From positions 33,014-97,013 of the forward strand of contig JAIKYZ010000109.1 of the NCBI GenBank assembly GCA_024682655.1: a DNA stretch of 64,000 nt, given 5' to 3'. Below the pieces are notes generated by a model, which did not search any database, was not told where the DNA came from, and saw only the letters and a program-made list of their open reading frames with translations. This document shows positions 27,001 through 35,127 of the stretch, piece after piece. Every line of letters starts with the position of its first letter. Position 1 is the first letter of the stretch. The position numbers were made by a program, and so were the translations under genes. The DNA is from Treponema sp. Lineage in GTDB: Bacteria > Spirochaetota > Spirochaetia > Treponematales > Treponemataceae.

Positions 27001-29060
27001 TCTTTTGCATTTTCAAGAAGGCTGGAAGATTTTTCTTCAAGGAGAGAAAGTTTATTTTCTGTTTCACTTGCGATTTTTTCAAGTCTTTGATTACTTGAAT
27101 TTTCAAAAGTTGAAAGTCTTTCTTCGGTAGAAGCGGTAATTCTATCAACTATATCTTTTGTGTTGCTTTCAAGATTAAGGAGTTTATCTTCTGTTTCTTG
27201 TGAGAATTTAGCAATTCTTGAATTTGTATTTCCTTCGATTTCTGCAAAACGAGAATTTGTGCTTTCTTCAATTTTGCTGAATCTTGAATCAGAAGAGCCT
27301 TCAAGTTGAGTTAATCTTGAGTTTGTTGAATTTTCAATTTCTGCAAATCTCTGATTAGTAGAGCTTGTAAGTTCTTCAAATCTTCTGTCGCTTTCTTCCT
27401 GGAAGGCTGTAAATCTTTCTGTACTTCCGGAAGTCAACTGGTCAATCTTAGCCTGACTCTGGTCAATAATATCGTTGATTTGTTTTTCGTTAAGGCCGGA
27501 AATCTGGTCAAGTTTCATCTGATTTTCAGATTCAATTGCAGAGATTCTTGAAGAATTTTCTTCTTCAATTTCCTGAATTCTTCTTTCATTTTCCTGAGTA
27601 AGAGAATTAAGTTTTTCCTGACTGCTTGTAATAATTGAATTGATTTTGTTTTCGTTATCGGCTGTAAAGGCCTGAATCTTGCTTTCGTTTTCGTTTGTGT
27701 ACTGGGTAATTAAAGAATCTACTTTTTCTACAAACTTTTTGTGTTCTTCTACAAAGCGGTTGTTAAAGTCATTAACTTTTTTGTTGTTTGTAGCGGTTGC
27801 GTGTTCAAAGGCATTATTATATTTTTCAGAGAATTTCTTAAAGTCATCATCAAATTTGCTGGTAAGAGTCTGGTATCTTTCGTCATTCTTATTCTGCATA
27901 TTTGAAATCTGTAAAGAATATTTGTCTTCCATTTTTTTGTTATCGTCTTCAAAGCGGGCAGTAACTTTTGCAATAATGCTGTCGTTTTTACCGCCGATAG
28001 AATCAAGCTGGGCCTGATATTTGTTCTGCATAGTCTCAACTTTTTCTGCAAAAACATTTGAAAGGTCGGTAACTTTTTTGTTGAACTTGTCGTTTATTGT
28101 TAAAAGATTTTGTTTTACATCTGCAATAAGTTTTGCTTCTGCTTCTTTGTAATTTTTTACTGTAATTTCGTTCTTCTGGTCAAAATTAGACTGTAATTCC
28201 TTTGACTGGTCATCCAGAGATTTAGACAAATCCTTAAAGCGGTTTGTAATTTCGCTTGAAGCCTGATTGAACTGATTTGTAAGTTCTTTCTGGAGATTTT
28301 CTGTCTGAGCCTTTAATTCTCCCAGATATTGATCAGAACGGGCCTGAGCCTGCTGACTAAGATGAGCAAAGGCTGTGTTTTCAAGTTTTTCTGCCTTATC
28401 TGCTGCCTGATTGTAAACATCCTGGATATTTTGTTTTATATAAACAAGAGAATTTTCTGCTTCTGTCTTTGATTTCTGGATTTCTTTTGCAAGTTCCTGG
28501 GCATAGTTTTCGTATTGCTCTAAAAGTTTAGTGCCAACTGCCTTGAGCTGTTCTTCGTTATAATCAGAAAAGCCTTTTGAAACTTCTGGAATGTGTTTTT
28601 CAAGAGCATCAACAACATTCTGCTGTTTGTTTAATCTTGCAGACAGGGAATTTACAATTCCACTTTCCTTGTGCAGTCTTTCAAGGTTTTCTTCAACATT
28701 TACAGTCATCTCGCTCAGTTCGTTCAATAATTTTGAGTAGTGGGAAATTTGATTTTCAATAGTATTAACGGTTGAGATGCTGTTATCTAAAGATTTTACC
28801 TTCTGGTCGAATTCTTCATTCTGCTGTTTAAACAGTTTAATGGCTGCATTTGCCTGAGTCTGCTGAGCCTTGAATTCACTGATTAGTCCGTTAAAATCTG
28901 ATTTGTAAGTTTGAATCATTCCTTCAAAATCAGACTGCCTTTTATCGGCATAACGTCTTACACTATCCATAGAGTTGTTGCTTTTGTTTAATTTCTGGAA
29001 ATACAAGGAAATTCCAATTGAAGCAACAATTGAAACGAGAATTGCAATCGCTAAAGTCAT
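24021..29060 (-). CDS. Giant spirochaete coiled-coil protein (SpiroCoCo-like)
   Basis: A 1679-residue protein with an N-terminal membrane segment (about residues 2-21), then some 1600 residues of almost unbroken Glu/Lys/Gln/Ser/Asn-rich coiled coil. Residues 456-675 form twenty consecutive 11-residue units with a basic residue and a hydrophobic residue at positions 5-6. Seven more follow after a 7-residue phase shift (683-759). The last ~45 residues (KESIRGLKRDGWTIKELSERFHRTENEIELLL) resemble a small helix-turn-helix. It is probably a structural filament or tether along the inner membrane. The ribosome binding site GGGTGGGA precedes the ATG. The family name is from memory of similar spirochaete proteins. 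Confidence 0.85.
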   Translation of the reverse strand: MTLAIAILVSIVASIGISLYFQKLNKSNNSMDSVRRYADKRQSDFEGMIQTYKSDFNGLISEFKAQQTQANAAIKLFKQQNEEFDQKVKSLDNSISTVNTIENQISHYSKLLNELSEMTVNVEENLERLHKESGIVNSLSARLNKQQNVVDALEKHIPEVSKGFSDYNEEQLKAVGTKLLEQYENYAQELAKEIQKSKTEAENSLVYIKQNIQDVYNQAADKAEKLENTAFAHLSQQAQARSDQYLGELKAQTENLQKELTNQFNQASSEITNRFKDLSKSLDDQSKELQSNFDQKNEITVKNYKEAEAKLIADVKQNLLTINDKFNKKVTDLSNVFAEKVETMQNKYQAQLDSIGGKNDSIIAKVTARFEDDNKKMEDKYSLQISNMQNKNDERYQTLTSKFDDDFKKFSEKYNNAFEHATATNNKKVNDFNNRFVEEHKKFVEKVDSLITQYTNENESKIQAFTADNENKINSIITSSQEKLNSLTQENERRIQEIEEENSSRISAIESENQMKLDQISGLNEKQINDIIDQSQAKIDQLTSGSTERFTAFQEESDRRFEELTSSTNQRFAEIENSTNSRLTQLEGSSDSRFSKIEESTNSRFAEIEGNTNSRIAKFSQETEDKLLNLESNTKDIVDRITASTEERLSTFENSSNQRLEKIASETENKLSLLEEKSSSLLENAKEKLENLTASTSEKLDQLDQITNSRFDEISNNNDQRLREFQNNYSERLQEIISKNKENYDEIEASIRAEFDKIVKENSEELSKMVSDRESTLSKIAADIENKISAIKAKSEDDYKEISQDYQTRLSAFTNTFSNKLEEVGVLEKDFNNKIESLRDEIDNNMKDYNERNQELRSNITDMQDSLSSTLTNVINQTNKSVQSAEESLEKIQNQCDAAVKRTEELKPDLERKITEVNSNIENFQNETNIKLNGLSKIITDSVRKAVNESEVKHLNILEEVDEQLNQYKKDIEYKLSKLSISQSDIDTLEKSLKSAMAEVQNRVLTSFDNFTNLQKEKHEDFSNRIKEDANAVENKINEINSSLDALKDSATGNMSAKLQEFESNFEKNLSTKNNQVESQLDEWKRNFDQKISSLAQNYENSRKELEESYLSELKTNISTMTEKSNEQYARVSKSLEDSKNELEDSLADIKESLTRFRTETNNSIDKISSISESELKKQLEANSRQVQESLSKVENQLLEDVNKFEEAVKTRQDTSASAIDAALSEFNIWKQQLKNQFDDTSSIYNEQMDSIKANSENKINEVGQSLLKNMNEYEKSVQEQHNLLNDKIAELEEKTQGSLEDYKNHSQSIIAKLQSMYNQMLEATKERIDEQNENANQSIETIKKEITEAAENNRISQSNMIMKMQNETNDLQHSINDITKEIQAVKTNMQVYEKAEQMRKQLENNFQSLNETFAKLEEFDTTANRINNQYLSMKKINDQVEEQISVIENQKNRVTNLEQQFGKLFALSNTIDSRMQTLTTTNDDLTSMQVTVKDYTDRLVQVSGQFERLDKKSEVIDRVSKDVDTSFAKIQELEQMIKDCNRQIVSLPQEIKETQNNIDKIINDGPKITEAIGRLKDLSSLVTETQHKIDEMNSAKNGITKASISLQELEKRVNVKFNTLKMIDEKDKIGPYDNSSISPSEKESIRGLKRDGWTIKELSERFHRTENEIELLLDTFPD

Positions 29061-29102
29061 TTTTTAATCCCACCCAATTAAAAATTTGATTTATTTATTA
29101 AA

Positions 29103-29798
29103 TTATTTTTTTTCTTTTAATAGCTGACGCTTCAACTGATTGTAACTGTTAAACGTAATGTCAGCATCTTTTGATTTTTTTCCAAATCTTTGAATTACCG
29201 GATAAACAATCCATGCAGTCTTCATACCGGCATTTTTTGCTCCCAGAATGTCATACTTGTGATTGTTTCCTACGTAAAGGATTTCATTTGCAGGTAATTT
29301 TAGTTCTTCCGCTAATTTATCAAATGGCAGCTTTGAAGGTTTAATGGCACCGCTGTCTTCAGACCACAAAGTAACATCGCACAAATCTTTAATACCCCAG
29401 ATATCCCCTTTTTGTTCTGGAGGTAAATCAGACATGAGTGCAATTTTCATACCATTTGCTTTTAATTCAGAAATTAAATCTACAACGCCGTGGCAGGGTT
29501 TAATTTTCTTGAAGTACTTTTTAAGACCATCATGAATGGTTTCTTTTAAGGTTTTTTCAGCCTGCTCTGGAGCTTGTTTTAAACTTTTTGAGAATATGTT
29601 TAATTGTTCTTCTTTGAAATTATGCAGAGGCTTTTTCTGCTCATGCATTGCATTTCTTGCCTTTCTGTAACTTAGAAATATTTTTGAATGTCTTAATACA
29701 TAAGGCAAAACCCTAATTGTAAGTCTGTGACTTCTGTAAAGAGTTCCGTCTACATCAAAAGCGACTGCCTTAATTTCACCTAAATCTTCAATAAACAC
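29103..29798 (-). CDS. HAD-superfamily hydrolase
   Basis: A phosphatase-type enzyme with HAD motif I DVDGTLYRS, where the first Asp is the nucleophile. Motif II lies in ALMSDLPPEQKG, the motif III lysine in GAIKPSKLPF, and motif IV in LYVGNNHKYDILGAKNAGM. The helical cap inserted after motif I makes it a class I HAD. The start is assigned to a GTG at 29798, 6 bases after a TATAAT (29810-29805), itself 17 bases from ATGACC. Alternative upstream TTG starts would overlap the promoter. The product is then about 231 aa. The substrate cannot be told. Confidence 0.85.
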   Translation of the reverse strand: MFIEDLGEIKAVAFDVDGTLYRSHRLTIRVLPYVLRHSKIFLSYRKARNAMHEQKKPLHNFKEEQLNIFSKSLKQAPEQAEKTLKETIHDGLKKYFKKIKPCHGVVDLISELKANGMKIALMSDLPPEQKGDIWGIKDLCDVTLWSEDSGAIKPSKLPFDKLAEELKLPANEILYVGNNHKYDILGAKNAGMKTAWIVYPVIQRFGKKSKDADITFNSYNQLKRQLLKEKK

Positions 29799-29804
29799 GA
29801 AAAT

Positions 29805-29833
29805 ATTATACAATAAATATAGGAATTGGTCAT
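29805..29833 (-). promoter_or_regulatory. Promoter of the HAD hydrolase gene
   Basis: Minus strand ATGACC (29833-29828), 17 bases, then a perfect TATAAT (29810-29805), 6 bases before the likely GTG start. There is no room for a ribosome binding site, so the mRNA should be leaderless. Confidence 0.5.
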
Positions 29834-29869
29834 TATTAAATTAATTCAATCTTAAATTTGAGCTTCTTC

Positions 29870-31354
29870 TTAAATTTGGGCTTCTTCGTGAAGGCTATCC
29901 AAACGGCTTAATCTTTCTTTATCTGGAGTGATACAAAGGTTCTTTTCCTGGGTTGGAATAACAAGACCTTTTGGACCATTTTTTGCCCTTCTAAGATATT
30001 TTACCTGAGTATAATATAAATCAACTTTAGTATTTTTACGGGCTTTTGAATAATAAACCGCCAGATTTGCTGCATCCAGAAGAATATTCAGAGGTACAGT
30101 TTTTCCCTTTTGATTTTTTACAAAGACATAACCGCCTGGAAAATCCCTTACGTGGAGCCATAAATCCTGACCTTTTACATAATGTCTTAAAAGCTCGTCA
30201 TTTTCCTTTGCGTCCCGGCCAACAAGTATATACCAGCCGTCCACAGTGTAATCTAAACCCGGATGCCCCTTATCTTTTTTCTGGTTTGGAGTAGAATCCC
30301 GCCTTAACATTTGTTCAATTTTTACGGGATTTTTTTCATTCAAAATGTCCTGATAAAGTTTATCCAGTTTTTCTATCTGTTTTTCTGCAATTTCAATGTC
30401 GTGTTTTAATTCTTCAGAGCCAGAAAGGGCTTTTTTGTAATTTTTATAATATTCAGAAGCGTTTCCCTGAGGTGATTTTTGAGGATCAATTAAAATCTTA
30501 ACTGTTTTTCCGCTATCGTAATCCTGACATTCAAGGTATTTTGAGGAAGGGCTAATTAAATAAGAGTAGGATAAAATTAAATCCCCCTGGTGTTTTAATT
30601 GCTCTGCATTTTTAAAAGAATCAATTTTTTTCTTAAGATTATCCAGGGCGGCCATTCTTTTTGAATGATTTACGTTATACCATTTTTCTGCTTTTTCAAG
30701 TAAAGACTGACGGCTCAGGTTTGAAGCGTGTTCTGAATACCAGTAATCAATAAACTCATTAAAAGTTTTTATGTAGGACACTTGATTTAGGCCTGCTTTT
30801 TCATTTTCTTCCGGATTTATTTCTTGTAGAATTTCTTTCCAATTTCGGACAGGGAATTTTTCCTGGGCCTGACTTAATTTTTCTTCAATCACTGCTGGAG
30901 GAATAAAAGTTTCCCCCTTCATCTCGTATTTATCGGGACGGCGGAACATTGAATCTAAAACAAAATCATTTTGATCACAAAGGATTATATTTGCAGCGTT
31001 ATTCCACAATCTTATGTACATATTAAAATTTTCATCCTGACTGTGGGATAATTTTAAGAGGATAACTCTTTCAAGGCCAATCTGCTTACAATAATTAATT
31101 CTGCAACCCTTTATTCTTGAGCGTAAAAATTCCATAAATCGCAGGGGTTTATCATTTTTACTGATTTTTCTGCGGCTTTCGTTTATTCTAACGGAATTTT
31201 GCGCTGTACAAATGAGGACTGTTTTAGCATTTCCTTCTTTGTAGGTATAAAAGGCCAGGGTGTCATATCCAGGCTGAATAATATCCTGAATAAAAGCACC
31301 CTCTAAATCGAGTTCTTCTAAAATTAGATTGATTTCATTGCAGTTTAAACTCAT
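29870..31354 (-). CDS. Rqc2/RqcH-type NFACT protein
   Basis: A 494-residue protein with an NFACT-N domain (residues 1 to about 200), a central coiled coil (about 205-350) and a C-terminal NFACT-R domain. In the NFACT-R domain, DLWLHVRDFPGGYVFV is the signature. In other bacteria such proteins bind obstructed 50S subunits and drive alanine tailing of stalled nascent chains. Two usual motifs differ: the Asp-Arg pair of the N domain reads Glu-Arg (GLERVILL), and the usual GSHV of the R domain reads GGYV. It lies 9 bases after livF on the same strand, so it may be read through from the liv operon. Confidence 0.85.
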   Translation of the reverse strand: MSLNCNEINLILEELDLEGAFIQDIIQPGYDTLAFYTYKEGNAKTVLICTAQNSVRINESRRKISKNDKPLRFMEFLRSRIKGCRINYCKQIGLERVILLKLSHSQDENFNMYIRLWNNAANIILCDQNDFVLDSMFRRPDKYEMKGETFIPPAVIEEKLSQAQEKFPVRNWKEILQEINPEENEKAGLNQVSYIKTFNEFIDYWYSEHASNLSRQSLLEKAEKWYNVNHSKRMAALDNLKKKIDSFKNAEQLKHQGDLILSYSYLISPSSKYLECQDYDSGKTVKILIDPQKSPQGNASEYYKNYKKALSGSEELKHDIEIAEKQIEKLDKLYQDILNEKNPVKIEQMLRRDSTPNQKKDKGHPGLDYTVDGWYILVGRDAKENDELLRHYVKGQDLWLHVRDFPGGYVFVKNQKGKTVPLNILLDAANLAVYYSKARKNTKVDLYYTQVKYLRRAKNGPKGLVIPTQEKNLCITPDKERLSRLDSLHEEAQI

Positions 31355-31363
31355 TTTTTCAGA

Positions 31364-32074
31364 TTATTTTTTCTTACCAAGATAAGCTTCTCTAACCTGA
31401 GGATTGGCCATTACTTCCTGACCACTACCGGTAAGAACAATTTCTCCAGTTTCAATAACATAAGCAATATCGGCGGTTTTAAGAGCCATGTTTGCATTCT
31501 GTTCAATCAAAAGAACGGTAACTCCAGCCTTGTTGATTTCTTTAATAATATCAAAAATCTGCTGAACAATAAGTGGAGCGAGTCCCAAAGAAGGTTCATC
31601 CAGCATTAAAAGACTTGGACGACTCATTAAGGCTCTTCCAACTGCTAACATCTGCTGTTCACCACCCGAAAGTGTACCTGCAAGCTGCCAGGAACGTTCT
31701 TCAAGTCTTGGAAATAAGTGATAAACCCATTTAAGGTCTTTTTCTATTTCTTTTTTATCTTTTCTAAGGTAAGAACCAATTTTTAAGTTTTCCTGAACGG
31801 TCAAATCTGTAAAAACTCTTCTTCCTTCTGGAGAAAGGGCAATTTTTTCGCTGCAAACCTTGTTAATTGGAAGTCCCAGCAATTCTTTTCCGTTAAAAGT
31901 TACACTTCCACTTTCTGCTTTTACAAGACCGCTGATTGTTCTTAGGAGAGTTGATTTTCCTGCTCCGTTTGCTCCAATCAAGGTAACAATTTTTCCTTCT
32001 GGAACATCGATATTTACTCCGCGAAGGGCTTTAATTCCACCGTAAGAAACATGTAAATCTTTAATCTGTAACAT
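31364..32074 (-). CDS. livF: Branched-chain amino acid ABC transporter ATPase LivF
   Basis: This 236-residue ATPase has Walker A GANGAGKST, signature LSGGEQQMLAVGRAL and Walker B LLMLDEPSLGLAP. The last element, with its SLGLAP tail, is characteristic of LivF. It pairs with LivG to energise uptake through LivH/LivM. The ATG shares a base with the livG stop (TAATG), showing translational coupling. It is the last transport gene of the livJHMGF operon. The system may carry Leu/Ile/Val or a related amino acid; the specificity is set by LivJ and cannot be read here. Confidence 0.95.
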   Translation of the reverse strand: MLQIKDLHVSYGGIKALRGVNIDVPEGKIVTLIGANGAGKSTLLRTISGLVKAESGSVTFNGKELLGLPINKVCSEKIALSPEGRRVFTDLTVQENLKIGSYLRKDKKEIEKDLKWVYHLFPRLEERSWQLAGTLSGGEQQMLAVGRALMSRPSLLMLDEPSLGLAPLIVQQIFDIIKEINKAGVTVLLIEQNANMALKTADIAYVIETGEIVLTGSGQEVMANPQVREAYLGKKK

Positions 32075-32916
32075 TAGTTCACCTCGCTTTCGCCAAGATA
32101 AGCAGCGATAACTTCTGGATTATTCTGTACTTCTTCTGGATTTCCCTGGGCAATCAAAGCACCAAAGTTCAATACGTAAATTCTGTCAGAAATATCCATT
32201 ACTAAATCCATGTGGTGTTCAATCATAAAAACTGTAAGGTGGAAATCATCACGAATCTTGCGGATAAAATCGGTTAATTCTGCGGTTTCCTGTGGATTCA
32301 TACCGGCGGCTGGTTCGTCCAATAATAAAAGACTTGGATTTGTAGCCAGGGCGCGGGCAATTTCAAGACGTCTTTGTAAACCATAAGGTAGGGAAGTACA
32401 AATTTCGTCTTTTACATCATATAAATCAAGAATCTTCAAAAGTTCTTCAACTTCTTTACGCTGGGCTTTTTCTTCTTTCCAGTTCAATCTAAAAGTTGCA
32501 GAAAAAACGTTAGAAGTCCTTCTTAAATGCTTTGCAATTAAAATATTTGTGAATACAGTCTGGCTTTTCCATAATCTGATGTTCTGGAAAGTTCTAGCAA
32601 TTCCCAATTTTGTAATTTTATCTGGAGTTGGTTCCAGATGATGGGTAAATTTTCCCTTATCAAGACCTGCGTAGAGTTTTTTCATCTTTCCGCGGGGATA
32701 ATTTTCTACAATTTTATTTCCATTAAAATATACTGCTCCGTTAGAAGGGGCATAAACACCGGTAACAACATTAAAAGCCGTTGTTTTTCCCGCTCCGTTT
32801 GGACCAATCAAAGAAACAATTTCGCCTTTATTTACTTCAAGACTTAAATCATTTACAGCCACAACACCACCAAACTGCATTGTGACATTTTCCATTTTTA
32901 ATACGTTTTCGCTCAT
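32074..32916 (-). CDS. livG: Branched-chain amino acid ABC transporter ATPase LivG
   Basis: An ATPase of 280 aa from the ATG at 32916 (AAGG lies 9 bases upstream; another ATG at 32925 overlaps that site). Walker A is GPNGAGKTT, and the signature region reads LPYGLQRRLEIARAL in place of the usual LSYGQQRR. Walker B is LLLLDEPAAGMNPQE. The long HHLEPTPDKITKLGIARTFQNIRLW stretch after Walker A is typical of LivG. It is the first ATPase of the liv operon, 11 bases after livM and overlapping livF by one base. Confidence 0.95.
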   Translation of the reverse strand: MSENVLKMENVTMQFGGVVAVNDLSLEVNKGEIVSLIGPNGAGKTTAFNVVTGVYAPSNGAVYFNGNKIVENYPRGKMKKLYAGLDKGKFTHHLEPTPDKITKLGIARTFQNIRLWKSQTVFTNILIAKHLRRTSNVFSATFRLNWKEEKAQRKEVEELLKILDLYDVKDEICTSLPYGLQRRLEIARALATNPSLLLLDEPAAGMNPQETAELTDFIRKIRDDFHLTVFMIEHHMDLVMDISDRIYVLNFGALIAQGNPEEVQNNPEVIAAYLGESEVN

Positions 32917-32927
32917 ATTTGTCATCC

Positions 32928-34052
32928 TTATTTTGCAGCTTCCTGGCTAGCTTTTTTATTTTTCTTAAATCTTGAAGGCAAGGTCTTAAAGAATTTTATT
33001 ATTCCCCCAAGATTAAATTCATGTTCTCCCATAATTCCCTTCTGGTAGAAAAGTACAATAAGCATAATTACAACCGAAAATACAACTTTTCTAAATCCAG
33101 GACGTAAAATCTGAAGTGAAGTTAAGTTTAAGTTTGCGTTATCTAAGAATCTTAACCACCATTCAGAGCAGGCAATAAAGAGGAAGGAAGAAATACAAGA
33201 ACCAGTAACAGAACCAATTCCTCCAATTACAACAATCAAAAGAATCTCGTAAGTCATTGCAGATTTAAACTGACTGGCCTGAATTGTTGTCTGGAACATA
33301 GCCAAAAGTGCCCCGGAAACTCCCGCAAAAAATGAAGAAATTGTAAAGGCAAGTCTTTTATGGTGAGCAAGATTAATACCCATAGCCTCGGCAGCAACTT
33401 CATCGTCGCGAATAGCCTTAAAGGCTCGTCCGTAAGTTGAATTAATTAAAAGTACAATAATTGCAATACATACACCGCTTACAGCAAAATAGAAGAGTGT
33501 AGAGCGGTAAACCGGATATTTTCTCAAAAGATTAGAACCGTTTGTAATAACCCCTAATTTATCCCACTGAAAAATTGCACGAATAATTTCTGCAAAACCC
33601 AAAGTTGCAATTGCAAGGTAGTCAGATTTTAATTTAAGAACTGGAAGACCAATCAAATAAGCAAAAAGGGCTGCAACTAATCCTGCTAAAATCAGGGCCG
33701 CAATTACCGGAATTGTGAATTGAATTAATCCACCGTCATAATACTGATAAACCTGAGGCCTTAAAGCTACTGGAATTGTAAATATTGCATAAGTGTAGGC
33801 CCCCAAAAGCATAAAACCTGCCTGGCCCAGACTAAAAAGGCCGGTAAAGCCGTTCAAAAGGTTCATAGATACGGCTACAAGGGCATAAATTGCACCTTTT
33901 TTAAGAACCGTAAAAATAATAGAAGTTCTAGGAAGAACTTTTTCCAATATAAAAAGTAAAACAAATAATAAAGCCAGGATTGCAAAAGAAATAATCATAT
34001 CGCGGCTTTTATTTTTATCTTTCTGTGTTAAAGCTTCTTTAATTTGACTCAT
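32928..34052 (-). CDS. livM: Branched-chain amino acid ABC transporter permease LivM
   Basis: A 374-residue inner-membrane permease with about nine to ten hydrophobic segments. The conserved loop AFKAIRDDEVAAEAMGINLAHHKRLAFTISSFFAGVSGAL, which contacts the ATPases, is unmistakable for LivM. The ATG at 34052 has GGTG 6 bases upstream and is preferred over a GTG at 34061. The C-terminal ~35 residues are Lys-rich. It follows livH by 18 bases in the operon. Confidence 0.94.
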   Translation of the reverse strand: MSQIKEALTQKDKNKSRDMIISFAILALLFVLLFILEKVLPRTSIIFTVLKKGAIYALVAVSMNLLNGFTGLFSLGQAGFMLLGAYTYAIFTIPVALRPQVYQYYDGGLIQFTIPVIAALILAGLVAALFAYLIGLPVLKLKSDYLAIATLGFAEIIRAIFQWDKLGVITNGSNLLRKYPVYRSTLFYFAVSGVCIAIIVLLINSTYGRAFKAIRDDEVAAEAMGINLAHHKRLAFTISSFFAGVSGALLAMFQTTIQASQFKSAMTYEILLIVVIGGIGSVTGSCISSFLFIACSEWWLRFLDNANLNLTSLQILRPGFRKVVFSVVIMLIVLFYQKGIMGEHEFNLGGIIKFFKTLPSRFKKNKKASQEAAK

Positions 34053-34070
34053 TTTATTCACCGCCTTCCC

Positions 34071-34955
34071 TTAGACCTTATCAGTCTGTTTTTCGCCAAA
34101 AATACCAGTTGGCATAAACATCAAAACAACAATTAAAAGTACAAAAGTAAAGGCATCAGAGAAGGTTGTCCATCCAAGACCTTTAATAAGATTTTCACAA
34201 ATACCAATTATAAAGGCCCCAATAACAGCTCCCGGAATAGAACCAATTCCTCCAAAAACAGCCGCAACAAAGGCTTTTAATCCCGGCATACCACCAACTG
34301 TTGGCGTTACCCCCGGATAATTAGAAAAGAATAAAATAGAACCAACTGCCGCCAGGAAAGAACCAATGATAAAGGTCATAGAAATAACCGAATCAATTTT
34401 AATTCCCATCAACTGGGCAGTTTCAAAATCTCTGGAAACGGCTCTCATTGCCATTCCAATTTTTGTATGGTTGATAAGCATAACCAGAGCAACCACAAGA
34501 ATTATAGTTAAGATTGGAGTTATTACAGTTACCCTTTTTGTTATAGCCCCAAAGACAGTAACAGAATCACTAATCCAAGGAATCTTAGGGTAAGTTTTTA
34601 ATAATCCACCTGTAATATACAAAGCAAGGTTCTGAATAAGGTAAGACATACCAATTGCAGAAATCATAATAGACATACGAGGTGCTGTTCTTAAAGGTTT
34701 ATATGCAACTCTTTCTACAGCAAAGCCCATTAAAACGGTAAGAATAATCGTTAAAGGAATACAAAGCCATAAAGGTAAAACTGTGTAAGTGTAAATCATG
34801 ATGAGACCAGCGGCCATAAAAACATCACCATGAGCAAAGTTTATAAGTCTTAAAATACCATAAACCATTGTGTAACCAATAGCTATTAATGCATACTGTC
34901 CCCCGGTAGAAATTCCGGCGAGTAAGTAGGGCAGGTTTGTCTGGAAGAAATTCAT
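34071..34955 (-). CDS. livH: Branched-chain amino acid ABC transporter permease LivH
   Basis: A 294-residue permease with eight or so membrane segments. The N-terminal GGQYALIAIGYTMVYGILRLINFAHGDVFMAAG block is the standard LivH start. The ATPase-coupling loop MRAVSRDFETAQLMGIKIDSVISMTF and the GIGSIPGAVIGAFIIGI segment near the end confirm the family. AAGGATT precedes the ATG. A 172-base gap separates it from livJ. Confidence 0.95.
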   Translation of the reverse strand: MNFFQTNLPYLLAGISTGGQYALIAIGYTMVYGILRLINFAHGDVFMAAGLIMIYTYTVLPLWLCIPLTIILTVLMGFAVERVAYKPLRTAPRMSIMISAIGMSYLIQNLALYITGGLLKTYPKIPWISDSVTVFGAITKRVTVITPILTIILVVALVMLINHTKIGMAMRAVSRDFETAQLMGIKIDSVISMTFIIGSFLAAVGSILFFSNYPGVTPTVGGMPGLKAFVAAVFGGIGSIPGAVIGAFIIGICENLIKGLGWTTFSDAFTFVLLIVVLMFMPTGIFGEKQTDKV

Positions 34956-35127
34956 TAAAAAATCCTTAATTTATAAATTGAAACTTTCTTAAATTATTTT
35001 TAACTAAACTTATTAAAATGATTATAGTCCAAAAAGACAAAATTGCGGGAAAAGAAATTAATCTTTCCCCTAAAAAGTCCCATAAAAGGCCCCCGGAAAA
35101 TTGCGGGAACCTCTGGGAATTATAAAA
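34956..35127 (-). other. livJ-livH spacer with hairpins and possible internal promoter
   Basis: The 172 bases between the receptor and permease genes hold GC-rich inverted segments (CCCG/CGGG around 35095-35110), two direct copies of AAAATTGCGGGAA, and a perfect TATAAT on the minus strand (35026-35021) with no convincing -35. Partial termination after livJ, with less mRNA for the permeases, is the usual arrangement in such operons. It fits but is not demonstrated. Confidence 0.35.

Noticed and set aside
24708..28762. Several open frames opposite to the giant coiled-coil gene
   Set aside because: They arise from the biased codons of the Glu/Lys/Gln-rich repeat protein and have no ribosome binding sites or recognisable products.
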